Assembly: GCA_023453025.1 (NCBI GenBank)
Contig: JAEXUD010000005.1
Location: 19,570 to 83,569 of the forward strand
DNA from: Bacillota bacterium
GTDB lineage: Bacteria; Bacillota; Clostridia; Tissierellales; Sedimentibacteraceae
Length of the DNA: 64,000 nucleotides
Reading direction: 5' to 3'
Part shown: one piece after another, positions 1-9,083 of the stretch
Layout of the letters: every line of letters begins with the position of its first letter
Position numbering within the stretch: the stretch's first letter is position 1
The notes under the pieces: generated by a model
Told to the model about the DNA's origin: nothing
Database searches by the model: none
What the model saw: only the letters and a program-made list of their open reading frames with translations
Position numbers and translations under genes: made by a program

Positions 1-176
1 AACCAGTTAATTTTCTTTTCAATTTGAAATGCATGAAAAGAGGTTGAAATATTTTTGAAAAGGGCTTATTATGAATTTTATTGCATATAAAATTATTTGG
101 GTAAACGTTATTATATTGTATTTTCTAAATAATTTCAATAATATTTTATATTCCATATATAATTTTTAACATCATG

Positions 177-205
177 TTGCAAATAATCATTCTAGCTATT
201 ATAAT
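177..205 (+). promoter_or_regulatory. Sigma-A-type promoter of the AI-2E permease gene
   Basis: A TTGCAA -35 hexamer (177-182) and a perfect TATAAT -10 hexamer (200-205) are separated by 17 bases and lie about 30 bases before the start codon of the first gene. The rest of bases 1-234 is AT-rich and holds no gene that I can support. Confidence 0.6.
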
Positions 206-234
206 TATATAAATACATAAAGAAGAGGTCTAAA

Positions 235-1308
235 ATGACTTTAGATGAAAAAAAGAAGTTTATAATAAACGTTTTATTTATTGTAACAGTTTATGCAGTT
301 CTATATTTTGTTTTTGTTTATGTAATACATTGGATAATGCCTTTTTTAATTGGCTTTTTAATTGCTTTGGCTTTAAGACCTATAACAAAGTTTCTCAACA
401 GAATTTTCAAAAGCAAGGGTAAAGGCATAGCATTATTTGTTGTAGCCTCATTTTATGCCTTGGTAGTTTTAATTATTTGGCTTCTAATTACATTTTTAAT
501 TACTCAGATTACAGATATGATTTATATAATGCCTAAGTTGTATTTCAGTAAAATTGAACCTCTACTGCTGGAATTCAATGACTGGATTGTTGCTAACACA
601 CAAACTATTTCTCCTGACGCAGCAAACACATTATCACAGGTTATTACAAACGGAATCAGCTATATATCTGATATTATTAAAAATACATCTATAACTATAG
701 TGCAAATTGTAACCATGCTGATTTCAAACTTCCCGTTATATTTAATATCCGTTATATTTACAATTGTACTGTCCATATTTATCTCTGTTGAATATAACAA
801 TATAACAGCTCTCATAAAAAGGCAGCTCCCTGAAAAGTTCAACTCAACATTTGAAGAAGCCAGGGTATTCTTAACAGGTACAGTATGGAAAATGATTAAG
901 TCCTACATTATTATTATGTCCATAACATTTTTAGAATTATTTACAGGGCTATCCATATTAAGCGTAAGATTTGCACTTCCTATTGCAGCAATTGTAGCAA
1001 TACTTGACATTATGCCTGTAATAGGAACCGGCGGGATACTGATACCATGGGCGATAGTTGAATTGATTTTAAAAAATTATTCACTTGGATTTGGCTTATT
1101 GCTTTTATATTTGACGATAACTGTAGTCAGAAATGTAATAGAGCCTAGAATAATCGGTCATCAAATTGGTCTTCATCCTATTATAACAATAACAGTAATG
1201 TATGCGGGGCTCAGGTTATTTGGATTTTTTGGGCTGTTAATGGCTCCCATAATAGCAATTCTTGTTAAATATTTAAATGATACAGGAAAAATTCACTTGT
1301 TTAAATAA
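235..1308 (+). CDS. AI-2E family transporter (YtvI/PerM-type membrane protein)
   Basis: This 357-residue integral membrane protein belongs to the AI-2E/PerM permease family, which exports small molecules or ions; the YtvI branch is common in spore-forming Firmicutes. Two hydrophobic segments sit near the N-terminus (about 12-35 and 38-60), one at about 65-95, then comes a soluble stretch (about 100-150), and a hydrophobic half follows with the family-typical sequence around residues 255-285 (DIMPVIGTGG, then IP) and a C-terminal glycine-rich pair of helices. The start follows a GAGG ribosome site seven bases upstream. It is monocistronic, between its own promoter and a strong hairpin. The substrate cannot be told from sequence. 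Confidence 0.88.
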   Translation: MTLDEKKKFIINVLFIVTVYAVLYFVFVYVIHWIMPFLIGFLIALALRPITKFLNRIFKSKGKGIALFVVASFYALVVLIIWLLITFLITQITDMIYIMPKLYFSKIEPLLLEFNDWIVANTQTISPDAANTLSQVITNGISYISDIIKNTSITIVQIVTMLISNFPLYLISVIFTIVLSIFISVEYNNITALIKRQLPEKFNSTFEEARVFLTGTVWKMIKSYIIIMSITFLELFTGLSILSVRFALPIAAIVAILDIMPVIGTGGILIPWAIVELILKNYSLGFGLLLLYLTITVVRNVIEPRIIGHQIGLHPIITITVMYAGLRLFGFFGLLMAPIIAILVKYLNDTGKIHLFK

Positions 1309-1330
1309 GGCTTTCAATTTATTTAAAAAA

Positions 1331-1356
1331 AGCAAGGTCTTGAACACGACCTTGCT
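1331..1356. terminator. Bidirectional rho-independent terminator
   Basis: Arms AGCAAGGTC and GACCTTGCT form a perfect 9-bp stem with an 8-base loop; T-runs follow on the plus strand and A-runs precede on the left. It separates the convergent AI-2E permease and gdhA genes. Confidence 0.9.
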
Positions 1357-1387
1357 TTTTATTATTTATATTCATTAATTTTTATTT

Positions 1388-2731
1388 TTAGATGATACCT
1401 TGTGCCATCATAGCATCTGCAACTTTTTTAAATCCTGCCAAGTTAGCTCCAGCTACCAGATTATATCCCAATCCAGCTTCTTCCGCTGCATCCACGCTCA
1501 TTTTATAAATAGTTTTCATGATACCATGTAATTTGGCATCAACTTCTTCAAATGACCATGAATATCTCATTGAGTTCTGGCTCATTTCTAATGCTGATGT
1601 AGCAACTCCACCTGCGTTAACTGCCTTTGAAGGAGCAACTATCATTCCACTGTCTTGAATAAATTTCAGCGCATCATTAGTAGTAGGCATATTTGCTACT
1701 TCTATATAATATTTAGCTCCGCTGGCTACAATTTTTTTTGCTTCTTCCATGTTGATTTCATTTTGAGTTGCACATGGCATGTATACATCTGCTTTAACTG
1801 CCCATGGTTTTTGCTTAGCAAAGAATTCGACTCCGAATTTATCTGCGTAATCCTGAACCTTATCTCTTCCTGATGATCTCATTTCCAGCATGAAGTCTTC
1901 TTTTTCGCCTACAACTCCATCAGGGTCATAAATATATCCATCCGGTCCTGAAATAGCTACTACTTTTCCGCCTAATTCATTTATTTTTTGAACAGCGCCC
2001 CAAGCAACATTACCAAAGCCTGATACTACAAAAGTCTTTCCTGCAACTTTTTCTCCGAAGTGATTTAATACTTCTTGTGTATAATATACAGCACCATACC
2101 CGGTAGCTTCTGTTCTTGCTAAACTTCCGCCATATGGTATACCCTTGCCGGTTAATACTCCATTTTGGAATGCTCCTCTTATTCTTCTGTATTGTCCGTA
2201 TAAATAACCGATTTCTCTTGCTCCAACTCCTATATCACCTGCCGGAACGTCAACATCTGGTCCTATATGTCTATATAATTCAGTCATGAATGCTTGGCAG
2301 AACCTCATAATTTCTGCATCTGATTTTCCTCTTGGATCAAAGTCAGAGCCACCCTTTGCTCCTCCTATAGGAAGACCTGTTAATGAATCCTTGAATGTTT
2401 GTTCAAAAGCTAAGAATTTCATTATGCTTAAATTTACTGTTGGATGGAATCTTAATCCACCTTTATAAGGACCGATAGCTCCGTTAAACTGAACTCTATA
2501 TCCTCTATTTGCATGAACTGTACCATTATCATCTACCCATGAAACTCTAAATGATACTACTCTTTCAGGTTCAACCATTCTTTCTAACAATCCAGCCTTT
2601 TCATACTCCGGATGTTTATCAACCATTGGCTCCAAGCTGTATAATACTTCTTCAACTGTCTGAATAAATTCTAATTCATTTGCATCTCTCTTCTTAACAG
2701 AGTCAATGATTCTTTCAATATATGCATTCAT
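1388..2731 (-). CDS. gdhA: Glutamate dehydrogenase, hexameric (probably NADP-specific)
   Basis: It interconverts glutamate with 2-oxoglutarate and ammonia in the cytoplasm. The 447-residue length is that of the small hexameric class. Visible signatures are the dimer/substrate segment PYKGGLRFHP, the catalytic-lysine region PIGGAKGGSDFDP (about residues 118-130) and a Rossmann loop SGFGNVAWG in the second half. A longer frame begins five codons earlier, but its extra codons contain the GGAGG ribosome site that sits seven bases before the chosen ATG, so the shorter start is preferred. NADP preference is inferred from overall similarity to the assimilatory enzymes. It is transcribed alone from the promoter at 2771-2798. 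Confidence 0.95.
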   Translation of the reverse strand: MNAYIERIIDSVKKRDANELEFIQTVEEVLYSLEPMVDKHPEYEKAGLLERMVEPERVVSFRVSWVDDNGTVHANRGYRVQFNGAIGPYKGGLRFHPTVNLSIMKFLAFEQTFKDSLTGLPIGGAKGGSDFDPRGKSDAEIMRFCQAFMTELYRHIGPDVDVPAGDIGVGAREIGYLYGQYRRIRGAFQNGVLTGKGIPYGGSLARTEATGYGAVYYTQEVLNHFGEKVAGKTFVVSGFGNVAWGAVQKINELGGKVVAISGPDGYIYDPDGVVGEKEDFMLEMRSSGRDKVQDYADKFGVEFFAKQKPWAVKADVYMPCATQNEINMEEAKKIVASGAKYYIEVANMPTTNDALKFIQDSGMIVAPSKAVNAGGVATSALEMSQNSMRYSWSFEEVDAKLHGIMKTIYKMSVDAAEEAGLGYNLVAGANLAGFKKVADAMMAQGII

Positions 2732-2770
2732 ACGTAAAACCTCCATGAAATTTAAATGTTTTCCTTTTTC

Positions 2771-2798
2771 ATTATATCAAATGGGACTAACTTTACAA
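2771..2798 (-). promoter_or_regulatory. Promoter of gdhA
   Basis: On the minus strand a TTGTAA -35 (2793-2798) and a perfect TATAAT -10 (2771-2776) are spaced by 16 bases, about 40 bases before the gdhA start. The flanking AT-rich DNA to 2935 shows no gene. Confidence 0.55.
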
Positions 2799-2938
2799 CT
2801 AGTTTAATATTAACTTTTTGTTATTTTAGCTTTTTAGGTTTACAAGCCATTAGGTTTTAGTATATTTTTTAATCATTAATTTATTTATTTAATTTTTAAT
2901 TAATATCATATTAATAATATGTAACATTTATTGCGGCC

Positions 2939-2966
2939 AAAAAAACAGAGATATTATAATCTCTGC
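2939..2966 (-). terminator. Rho-independent terminator of rex
   Basis: CAGAGAT and ATCTCTG pair around a six-base loop (2946-2965), and on the minus strand a run of T follows the stem. It lies just beyond the rex stop codon. Confidence 0.8.
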
Positions 2967-2987
2967 TTAATTAATTTTTTTATTCAT

Positions 2988-3632
2988 TTATTTGCTTTCT
3001 TTATTCATTTGATTGTAATAATAGGTCAAAGAAAACAAGCTTTCATTTAAATGAACATTCTCAACATGAACATTATCAGGCATCTTAAGATCTTTTGGTG
3101 CAAAATTCCAAATAGCTTTGATACCACATTGTACAACTTGTTCAGCCACTTGCTGACTAACACTTTTTGGAGTGCAGATTACTGCAATATCTATTTTTTC
3201 ACTTTTTAAAAAGTCTTCTAAATCATCCGAGTCTTTGATAATGGCATTTCTGATAGACATTCCAATAAGTTTAGGATTCTTGTCAAACAATGCTATAACC
3301 TCATAGTCTGCTTCATAAAATCCTGTATAATTTGCAATAGCCTGCCCGATATTTCCTGCCCCAATAATAATAATTTTATATTTTTTATCCAAACCTAATA
3401 TCTTTGCTATTTCATTTCTTAAATTCTCAACATCATAGCCAAAACCTTGTTGTCCAAAGCCTCCAAAATTGTTTAAGTCCTGACGGATTTGAGATGCCGA
3501 AAATCCTGTCATTTCACTTAATTCTCTTGATGAAGTCTTATTTATTCCGGTTTTAGTCAATTCTCCTAAGTACCTGTAGTATTTAGGCAGTCTTCTGATA
3601 ACTGCGGGTGAAATTTTTTCGTGTTTATCCAT
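2988..3632 (-). CDS. rex: Redox-sensing transcriptional repressor Rex
   Basis: Rex is a homodimeric repressor that senses the NADH/NAD+ ratio and controls fermentation genes in Gram-positive bacteria. The 214-residue protein has the N-terminal winged helix (about 1-80) with the family motif SASQIRQDLNNFGGFGQQGFGY, cited here only as its landmark at about residues 45-66, then a Rossmann domain with GAGNIGQAIANY (about 92-103) and the C-terminal domain-swap helix. Two TTGTTA half-sites lie just upstream on the minus strand, but no full Rex palindrome is visible, so autoregulation is uncertain. The gene is followed by a good terminator. Confidence 0.96.
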   Translation of the reverse strand: MDKHEKISPAVIRRLPKYYRYLGELTKTGINKTSSRELSEMTGFSASQIRQDLNNFGGFGQQGFGYDVENLRNEIAKILGLDKKYKIIIIGAGNIGQAIANYTGFYEADYEVIALFDKNPKLIGMSIRNAIIKDSDDLEDFLKSEKIDIAVICTPKSVSQQVAEQVVQCGIKAIWNFAPKDLKMPDNVHVENVHLNESLFSLTYYYNQMNKESK

Positions 3633-3726
3633 AATACTCCTCCTGCTTATATTTTAACAATCCTTTTATAACAATGCAACTATTATTTTACAAAAAATAA
3701 ACTTTTTTTCACAAATAGTTGCAATT

Positions 3727-4350
3727 CTAAGAATTTTTCATTATGACACTTTCAATTACATTTACCGCTTCTTCACAGGAGTCACAGCACTTTTCAAGTC
3801 TGTTAAATGCAATTGTCCAGGTCATGATTTCAATAGCATTCGTTGATGCCATATGAAGCTTTCTGACTGCTTCTGTATATAAATTATCTCCATCTTCTTC
3901 CAATCTGTTTACACGGACTATTTTATCGTGTAAATCCTTTGATTTACGAAAATTCTTGAATTCTTCAAAAGCCAGCTTTAATTCTTCACAGCTTTGTAAA
4001 ATTAGTTTTGAAAATCTTAGTGCGTCATTTTTTATTATCTTAACATTGTACATATACATATGAAGAAGCACGTCTTCAATATTGTCTGTAATATCATCAA
4101 TTTCATGCACAAGAGTTACAATATCTTCTCTTTCTATTGGTGTAATAAATTCCTTAGCAAGTCTTCTTACTATTTCGTGTACCTGCATGTCTGAAGCATG
4201 CTCTATATCATGCATTTTCTTCATTTTTTCTTCCAGTGTCTCAGAATTATAATCAATTAATATTTCATCCAGCATTTTTGCTGCAACACAGCAATATTCT
4301 GAAAGCTTTACAAAGCTTTCAAAGTAATCAAATTCATTTTTACGTGCCAT
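3727..4350 (-). CDS. DUF47/PhoU-like protein, partner of the Pit permease
   Basis: A 207-residue all-helical cytoplasmic protein of the DUF47 (PhoU-like) family, which regularly accompanies Pit phosphate permeases and is thought to regulate them. The acidic metal-binding repeats typical of PhoU folds are visible: an EHASD segment near residue 45, an ExDDITDNIED segment near 85 and an EEDGDNLY segment near 150. The start chosen has GAGG six bases upstream; a TTG four codons earlier would overlap that site. It lies 15 bases downstream of the permease gene, so the two are co-transcribed. Confidence 0.88.
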   Translation of the reverse strand: MARKNEFDYFESFVKLSEYCCVAAKMLDEILIDYNSETLEEKMKKMHDIEHASDMQVHEIVRRLAKEFITPIEREDIVTLVHEIDDITDNIEDVLLHMYMYNVKIIKNDALRFSKLILQSCEELKLAFEEFKNFRKSKDLHDKIVRVNRLEEDGDNLYTEAVRKLHMASTNAIEIMTWTIAFNRLEKCCDSCEEAVNVIESVIMKNS

Positions 4351-4365
4351 ACTACACCTCAATAT

Positions 4366-5418
4366 TTAAAATATTATCATAAATAATTTTGCCATTAGAT
4401 ATCCTATTAATCCGCATCCGGGAAATGTTAAAATCCAGGTATATACCATTTCTTTTACAATACCCCAATTAACTGAAGATAATCTTTTGGCAGCTCCCAC
4501 ACCCATGATTGCTGTTGTCTTTGTATGAGTTGTACTTACCGGAATACCTGATAATGATGAAATCAAAAGGCAGGTAGCCGCTGCCATGTCGGCTGAAAAT
4601 CCCTGATACTTTTCAAGCCTGCACATATCCATCCCAACGGATTTTATAATTTTATACCCTCCTACTGAAGTACCCAAGCCCATTACCGCTGAGCATAAAA
4701 GCATCATCCAAACGGGAATTTGAAAATTTATTACATCTGCCTGTCCATTAGCTAAAAAAATACCAAGCATGAAAACTCCCATGAATTTTTGTCCGTCCTG
4801 CGCTCCATGCATGAATGCCATTGCTGCTCCACCGGCTACTTGTGCATTTTGAAAAATTTCATTTGTAGTTCTTCTGTTAAACCCTCTGAAAATAAACTCT
4901 GTTAATTTTACAACAACCCATCCCATTATGAACCCTAATAAACTGGATAGAACTAAACCATACAGCACTTTTATCCATTCGCTGCCGTTTATACCGGACA
5001 ACCCATTGTGCAGAGCTATTGCAGCTCCTGATATGCCCGCAATTAAAGCATGGCTCTCGCTTGTTGGTATCCCAAACCACCAAGCTGCCGTAGCCCATGT
5101 TACTATTGCAAATAATGCCGCACACAAAGCCACTAGAGCATCCTTAGAATTTCCGCCGAAGTCAGCCATTTTATAAATTGTCTGAGCGACATTGGCATTA
5201 ATCATGGTCATTACAAACACGCCTAAAAAGTTGAATACCGCAGCCATTAATATAGCGTTTCTTGCAGAAATTGATCTGGTTGAAACGCATGTTGCAATAG
5301 CATTTGGTGCATCTGTCCATCCATTAACCAAAATTACTCCTAGTGTTAGCAGTGTTGTAATTAAGAGCACAGGGCTGGTAGCAATCTGCATCAAAAAATC
5401 CGAAAATGTAACAGCCAT
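4366..5418 (-). CDS. pit: Inorganic phosphate transporter, Pit family
   Basis: A low-affinity, cation-coupled phosphate permease in the cytoplasmic membrane. The 350-residue protein has the duplicated PHO-4 signature: GWTDAPNAIAT near residue 35 in the N-terminal half and GIPVSTTHTKTTAIMG near residue 290 in the C-terminal half, with about ten hydrophobic segments. The start follows GGAGA by seven bases; an in-frame start seven codons upstream would overlap the ribosome site. It is the first gene of a two-gene operon with the DUF47 partner. Confidence 0.92.
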   Translation of the reverse strand: MAVTFSDFLMQIATSPVLLITTLLTLGVILVNGWTDAPNAIATCVSTRSISARNAILMAAVFNFLGVFVMTMINANVAQTIYKMADFGGNSKDALVALCAALFAIVTWATAAWWFGIPTSESHALIAGISGAAIALHNGLSGINGSEWIKVLYGLVLSSLLGFIMGWVVVKLTEFIFRGFNRRTTNEIFQNAQVAGGAAMAFMHGAQDGQKFMGVFMLGIFLANGQADVINFQIPVWMMLLCSAVMGLGTSVGGYKIIKSVGMDMCRLEKYQGFSADMAAATCLLISSLSGIPVSTTHTKTTAIMGVGAAKRLSSVNWGIVKEMVYTWILTFPGCGLIGYLMAKLFMIIF

Positions 5419-5628
5419 TATTCTTCTCCATTTCATCATGTCATTTTACATCGTCTTTATTTAATTTTACATAAATTTTGCTTATATTTTACACACATTT
5501 TAAATATACCATATTTATATAATTATTTCCATATAATTTTATTTTCTGATATCTCCATCATTAATTAGTAAACATTCCTGCATATTTGAATATTATAATA
5601 ACTGAAACTTAAGTCAGGGAGGGTGTTT

Positions 5629-6636
5629 ATGAAAAAAATTATTTCACTACTTATGATTGTACTGCTTGTGACATCAATGTTCCTAGTAGGGTGCCAGCAA
5701 CAGGAAACACAAATGAAAAATATCAGATTGATTGAAGTTACACACTCAATATTCTATTCACCTCAATATGTAGCTCTTGAAAAAGGATTTTTTGAAGAAC
5801 AAGGCTTAAATATCGAGCTCACCAATGGCGGCGGAGCTGATAAATGTATGGCTGCCATGGTAAGTGGTGAAGCAGATATAGCCTTTATGGGTCCGGAAGC
5901 AAGCGTGTATGTTTATCTGCAAGGAAGAGAAGACCATGCAGTTAATTTTGCACAACTCACTCAAAGAGACGGTTCCTTTATAGTAGGACGAGAAGATGAT
6001 GACAATTTTACTATTGATAAATTAAAAGGCAAGACAATTTTAGGCGGACGTAAAGGCGGAGTGCCTTTAATGGCATTGGAATATGTTATAAAGCAAAACG
6101 GGTTGACTCCGGGCGTAGATGTTGATGTTAGAACAGACGTACAATTTGATATGATGGCAGGTGCATTCCAGTCAGGGGAAGCAGATTACACCACACTATT
6201 CGAGCCACTGGCTTCAACGTTTGAATTACAAGGAAACGGCTATGTTCTTGAATCAGTCGGCGCTCTTGCCGGTTACATTCCTTATACCTGCTATAGCTCA
6301 CTAGGCAGCTATATAGAAAAAAATCCTGATGTGATTCAAGGATTTTCCAATGCACTTTATAAAGGAATGATGTGGGTAGAAGAGCATACAGCACAAGAAG
6401 TAGCAGAAGTTATATTACCGCAATTTCCTGATTCTGATGTAGAGTTCATTGCTGAAATTGTCCAGACATATAAAGATTTAGATACTTGGAACCCAGATTT
6501 AGTATTAGGTGAAGAAGGTTACAATAAATTAATCGATATTATGAAAACAGCCGGGGAGATTGAAGAAGGCGCACCGTATGAAAAAATCCAAACTCCTGAA
6601 TTTGCAATGAAAGCAAAGGAAAATTATAAGAAATAA
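5629..6636 (+). CDS. ABC transporter substrate-binding lipoprotein (NMT1/SsuA-type)
   Basis: An extracytoplasmic solute receptor of 335 residues. The N-terminus carries a lipoprotein signal (MKK, hydrophobic core, lipobox LVGC), so it is lipid-anchored outside the membrane. The mature part matches the NMT1/SsuA family used for nitrate, sulfonate, taurine or pyrimidine precursors: a FYSPQYVALEKGFFEEQGL segment near residue 40, a GGGADKCMAAMVSGEADIAF segment following it, and LGGRKGGVP near residue 140. The start has AGGGAGGG five bases upstream. No permease or ATPase gene is adjacent; an SsuBC-like pair without a receptor lies at 56.2-57.8 kb and might use it. Confidence 0.88.
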   Translation: MKKIISLLMIVLLVTSMFLVGCQQQETQMKNIRLIEVTHSIFYSPQYVALEKGFFEEQGLNIELTNGGGADKCMAAMVSGEADIAFMGPEASVYVYLQGREDHAVNFAQLTQRDGSFIVGREDDDNFTIDKLKGKTILGGRKGGVPLMALEYVIKQNGLTPGVDVDVRTDVQFDMMAGAFQSGEADYTTLFEPLASTFELQGNGYVLESVGALAGYIPYTCYSSLGSYIEKNPDVIQGFSNALYKGMMWVEEHTAQEVAEVILPQFPDSDVEFIAEIVQTYKDLDTWNPDLVLGEEGYNKLIDIMKTAGEIEEGAPYEKIQTPEFAMKAKENYKK

Positions 6637-6696
6637 CAAAAGTCTCAGCTAAAGGCTGAAACCTGATTACCATTTCTATGAATAACTGTCATTCCG

Positions 6697-6900
6697 AGGG
6701 AGCAGCCCTCGTCATTCTGACCTCAGGCGAAGAATCCCATACTTCAAAAGATGAGATCACGCAGTCTCATTCACCAATGTATTTGCTCCCGTTGGTCGCA
6801 TACATTGGGAATGAGTTGCGAATGCCCTAACCCCATTTTTTAGAAAAAGGACTCTAAAAAATGGGGTTAGGGCATCTTTCGCTACGCTCAGGATGACATA
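6697..6900. repeat. Palindrome-rich intergenic repeat (MITE-like)
   Basis: A non-coding block with nested inverted repeats: CGAGGG/CCCTCG (6697-6713), CAATGTAT/ATACATTG around 6775-6808, and a perfect 22-bp inverted repeat with arms at 6822-6843 and 6854-6875 (core CCCTAACCCCA) around a ten-base loop. The outer ends, GTCATTCTGA near 6712 and TCAGGATGAC near 6888, are imperfect inverted copies of each other, as in small non-autonomous elements. No coding frame is present. Confidence 0.65.
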
Positions 6901-6903
6901 AAA

Positions 6904-6921
6904 AGGTGTGTCACCACACCT
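6904..6921 (-). terminator. Terminator of the GerMN lipoprotein gene
   Basis: AGGTGTG and CACACCT pair around a four-base loop directly after the stop codon, followed on the minus strand by a T-run. Confidence 0.75.
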
Positions 6922-7977
6922 CTAATATTGATTAAATGTAGGTACTACAGCTTCATCTTCAAAATTTAAGCCTGCTTGCTCAAAGGATAACCCTTCAATA
7001 TTGAAATCAACATCTCCAATTTCAAACTGTTCTAAACAAAGAACAACTATTGCATTCATATCGGTAAACTCTTGCTCTGAAAGATTAACTGCTTCAACAC
7101 CTAAATTAACAACAGCCGTATCCCCCTTAACCTCAACTCCTCTTAAATTGATTCCTACAGGAATATTATTGCTTAATTCCGTATCAGACGGGGGTCCGTT
7201 AAATAGTTTTTCTACAACTGTAACTGCCGGATTGCTGACTTTATTGGCAGAAAATGTTAAAGGAACATAATGGCCTTCCACCTCTGTATCCGGTGCCCTA
7301 TAAAAAACTGTATAGTTTACACCATCAGCAGAACCGTATAAATTGATATTTTTTCTTTCAAAAGCAGTATTAATTGCATACCCTTTTGACAAAGATGCTA
7401 ACGCCTGGCCTTCTACTAATAATTCTACCTTGCTAATCGTAGGAAACTCAGTTAATGTATATGTAATTGCTGAAATCATATTTTCTTCTTGCTCGTATGA
7501 AGAAGTGTTCAATATGTTTTTGCTAAAATCAACTCTACAAAGACCGTCATTTATTGCCATTCCTCTAATTTCAGTTCCTTCAGGCAATACACCATGAAGA
7601 CCGGACTGAGCAATTCTTTGTTCAGCTTCATTTCCGACAACCATGCTTCGCAGTGTTGCTTTTGCAATTCCCTCTTCCCATGCTATCTGTGTGTTAACCG
7701 GAACCACAAAGCCGTCTTCATCCTCATAATAAGCCAATATATCTGTCATTTTAGCTTCATCTGCCGTCACTGTAATTGTTTCTATTGCCGGTTCTTCTGT
7801 AACTTCTTCACCAATCGAATCTTCTACGATCTCAAATTCAGGCAAATCCTCTATGTCTGCAAAATCCGTATTGCTATCTCCCTTCAGACCAGCCATCATA
7901 TCTAAAGTACTGCATCCTGTTATACTTACTGCCAAACAAATTATCAATATTAGTGATATAACTTTATAGTAAGCCAA
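6922..7977 (-). CDS. GerMN-domain lipoprotein (GerM-like)
   Basis: A secreted lipoprotein with a signal peptide and lipobox (ITGC, cysteine at residue 22), an acidic linker (about 35-75) and two GerMN modules (about 95-210 and 225-345), the arrangement of GerM of spore-formers, which acts in spore-septum peptidoglycan and germination. The start is a TTG codon: GGAGGG lies eight bases upstream and no ATG fits. The length of 351 residues matches the family. It stands alone with its own terminator. A sporulation role is inferred from the family. Confidence 0.8.
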   Translation of the reverse strand: MAYYKVISLILIICLAVSITGCSTLDMMAGLKGDSNTDFADIEDLPEFEIVEDSIGEEVTEEPAIETITVTADEAKMTDILAYYEDEDGFVVPVNTQIAWEEGIAKATLRSMVVGNEAEQRIAQSGLHGVLPEGTEIRGMAINDGLCRVDFSKNILNTSSYEQEENMISAITYTLTEFPTISKVELLVEGQALASLSKGYAINTAFERKNINLYGSADGVNYTVFYRAPDTEVEGHYVPLTFSANKVSNPAVTVVEKLFNGPPSDTELSNNIPVGINLRGVEVKGDTAVVNLGVEAVNLSEQEFTDMNAIVVLCLEQFEIGDVDFNIEGLSFEQAGLNFEDEAVVPTFNQY

Positions 7978-8057
7978 TTTTCAAACCCTCCTCACGTCTT
8001 TATATACTAATTATATTTAGCATGTACAGAAGATATGATAAATTTTTAAAGAAAAAT

Positions 8058-8107
8058 TAGGGACTGACCTCCCATTTTTCATCTTGAAATTTTGGTGATT
8101 GTCCCTA
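8058..8107. repeat. Short GGGAC/GTCCC inverted repeat overlapping the pgeF stop
   Basis: TAGGGAC (8058-8064) and GTCCCTA (8101-8107) bracket a 36-base AT-rich interior. The right arm contains the stop codon of pgeF. A similar GGGGAC-type repeat ends the next gene at 10433-10465. Confidence 0.45.
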
Positions 8108-8911
8108 GGATTTCATCATCAGGATACCGGCTAATAATCCTCTTTTCCCTCCCTGTCCTCTGTGGGAGAAAAACAAGTCATTGTTGCACTTAGTACATAT
8201 TCCTGATATTTCAATATTCTCTTCTTTAATACCCTCCTGCATCAACAAATACTTATTAATTTCCCAAAGATTAAAGTGATATTTTGGTCCTTTGATTTCC
8301 ATGTATTTTAAAAATTCCTTATTTTGTTCTGAAAACATATCTGAAACATCCTTGTCGACCTCGAAACAGCACGAACATAAGGAAGGGCCAATAGCTGTTA
8401 TAATATCCTTTGGATCGCAATCAAAATCCTTTACCAATGCACTTACCATAACACCTGCAATATTAAAAAGTGTTCCTCTCCAGCCTGCATGTGCAAGCGC
8501 TATTACTTTTTTTACCGGATCGTAAAAAAACACTGGTGTACAGTCAGCATGGAAAGACATTAATGCCAAGTTTTTTTTATCTGTATATATTCCATCCACA
8601 TCCTTAAAGGCTGTTTCTCCAAAGACTCTTCCCTTGTGCTCTTCAGTAACATATTTGATATTATTAGTATGAGACTGGTTTGTCTCAACTATATCATCAA
8701 CATTTATGCCCAGCTTTTCAGCCATAATCTCTATGTTTCTTTTTATATTTTCATCACTGTCTCCGGTACTGAAGCCTATATTCATAGATTCAAAGGAGCC
8801 CTTGCTGACTCCGCCCTTTCTTGTAGTGAAACCGTGTATGATGTCGTCATGCTTTTCAAATGATGGAAAGGTTATATATTTAAATTCTTGATTTTCATTT
8901 AATTTATACAT
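8105..8911 (-). CDS. pgeF: Peptidoglycan editing factor / purine nucleoside phosphorylase YfiH family
   Basis: A cytoplasmic multicopper-oxidase-like fold enzyme of the YfiH/PgeF family; members phosphorolyse purine nucleosides and have been linked to removing mis-incorporated cell-wall residues. The metal ligands are recognisable: SHTNNI near residue 82, HADCTPVFF near 120, HAGWRGT near 140 and the cysteine pair CSCCFEV near 180. The length (268 residues) is typical. The start follows GGAG by seven bases. It is divergent from the MocR regulator gene. Its stop codon lies in a short inverted repeat. Confidence 0.9.
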   Translation of the reverse strand: MYKLNENQEFKYITFPSFEKHDDIIHGFTTRKGGVSKGSFESMNIGFSTGDSDENIKRNIEIMAEKLGINVDDIVETNQSHTNNIKYVTEEHKGRVFGETAFKDVDGIYTDKKNLALMSFHADCTPVFFYDPVKKVIALAHAGWRGTLFNIAGVMVSALVKDFDCDPKDIITAIGPSLCSCCFEVDKDVSDMFSEQNKEFLKYMEIKGPKYHFNLWEINKYLLMQEGIKEENIEISGICTKCNNDLFFSHRGQGGKRGLLAGILMMKS

Positions 8912-8950
8912 ACAAACTCCTTATTTTAAATAGTTCTGATAGTTGTTATT

Positions 8951-9006
8951 ATAACATATGCTGATTTTTTTGTATATGCATAAGAAATTTGTTTCGCATA
9001 TGTTAT
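8951..9006. promoter_or_regulatory. Dyad between pgeF and the MocR gene, possible MocR operator
   Basis: ATAACATATGC (8951-8961) and GCATATGTTAT (8996-9006) are perfect 11-bp inverted repeats 34 bases apart, with a related ATATGCAT word between them at about 8974-8981. They sit in the divergent promoter region. MocR regulators commonly bind repeated sites next to their own gene; the assignment is inference. Confidence 0.45.
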
Positions 9007-9083
9007 TAATGTGTTAGAATAAAGTGTACATTTAAACTATGAATAAATTAATAATTTTGTGCATGTCAGATAAGGAGAATATC

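Noticed and set aside
3633..3726. Rex operator upstream of rex
   Set aside because: Only TTGTTA half-sites in the same direction are seen, without the inverted partner.
5461..5628. TPP or other riboswitch before the NMT1-type receptor gene
   Set aside because: None of the conserved TPP blocks is present in the leader.
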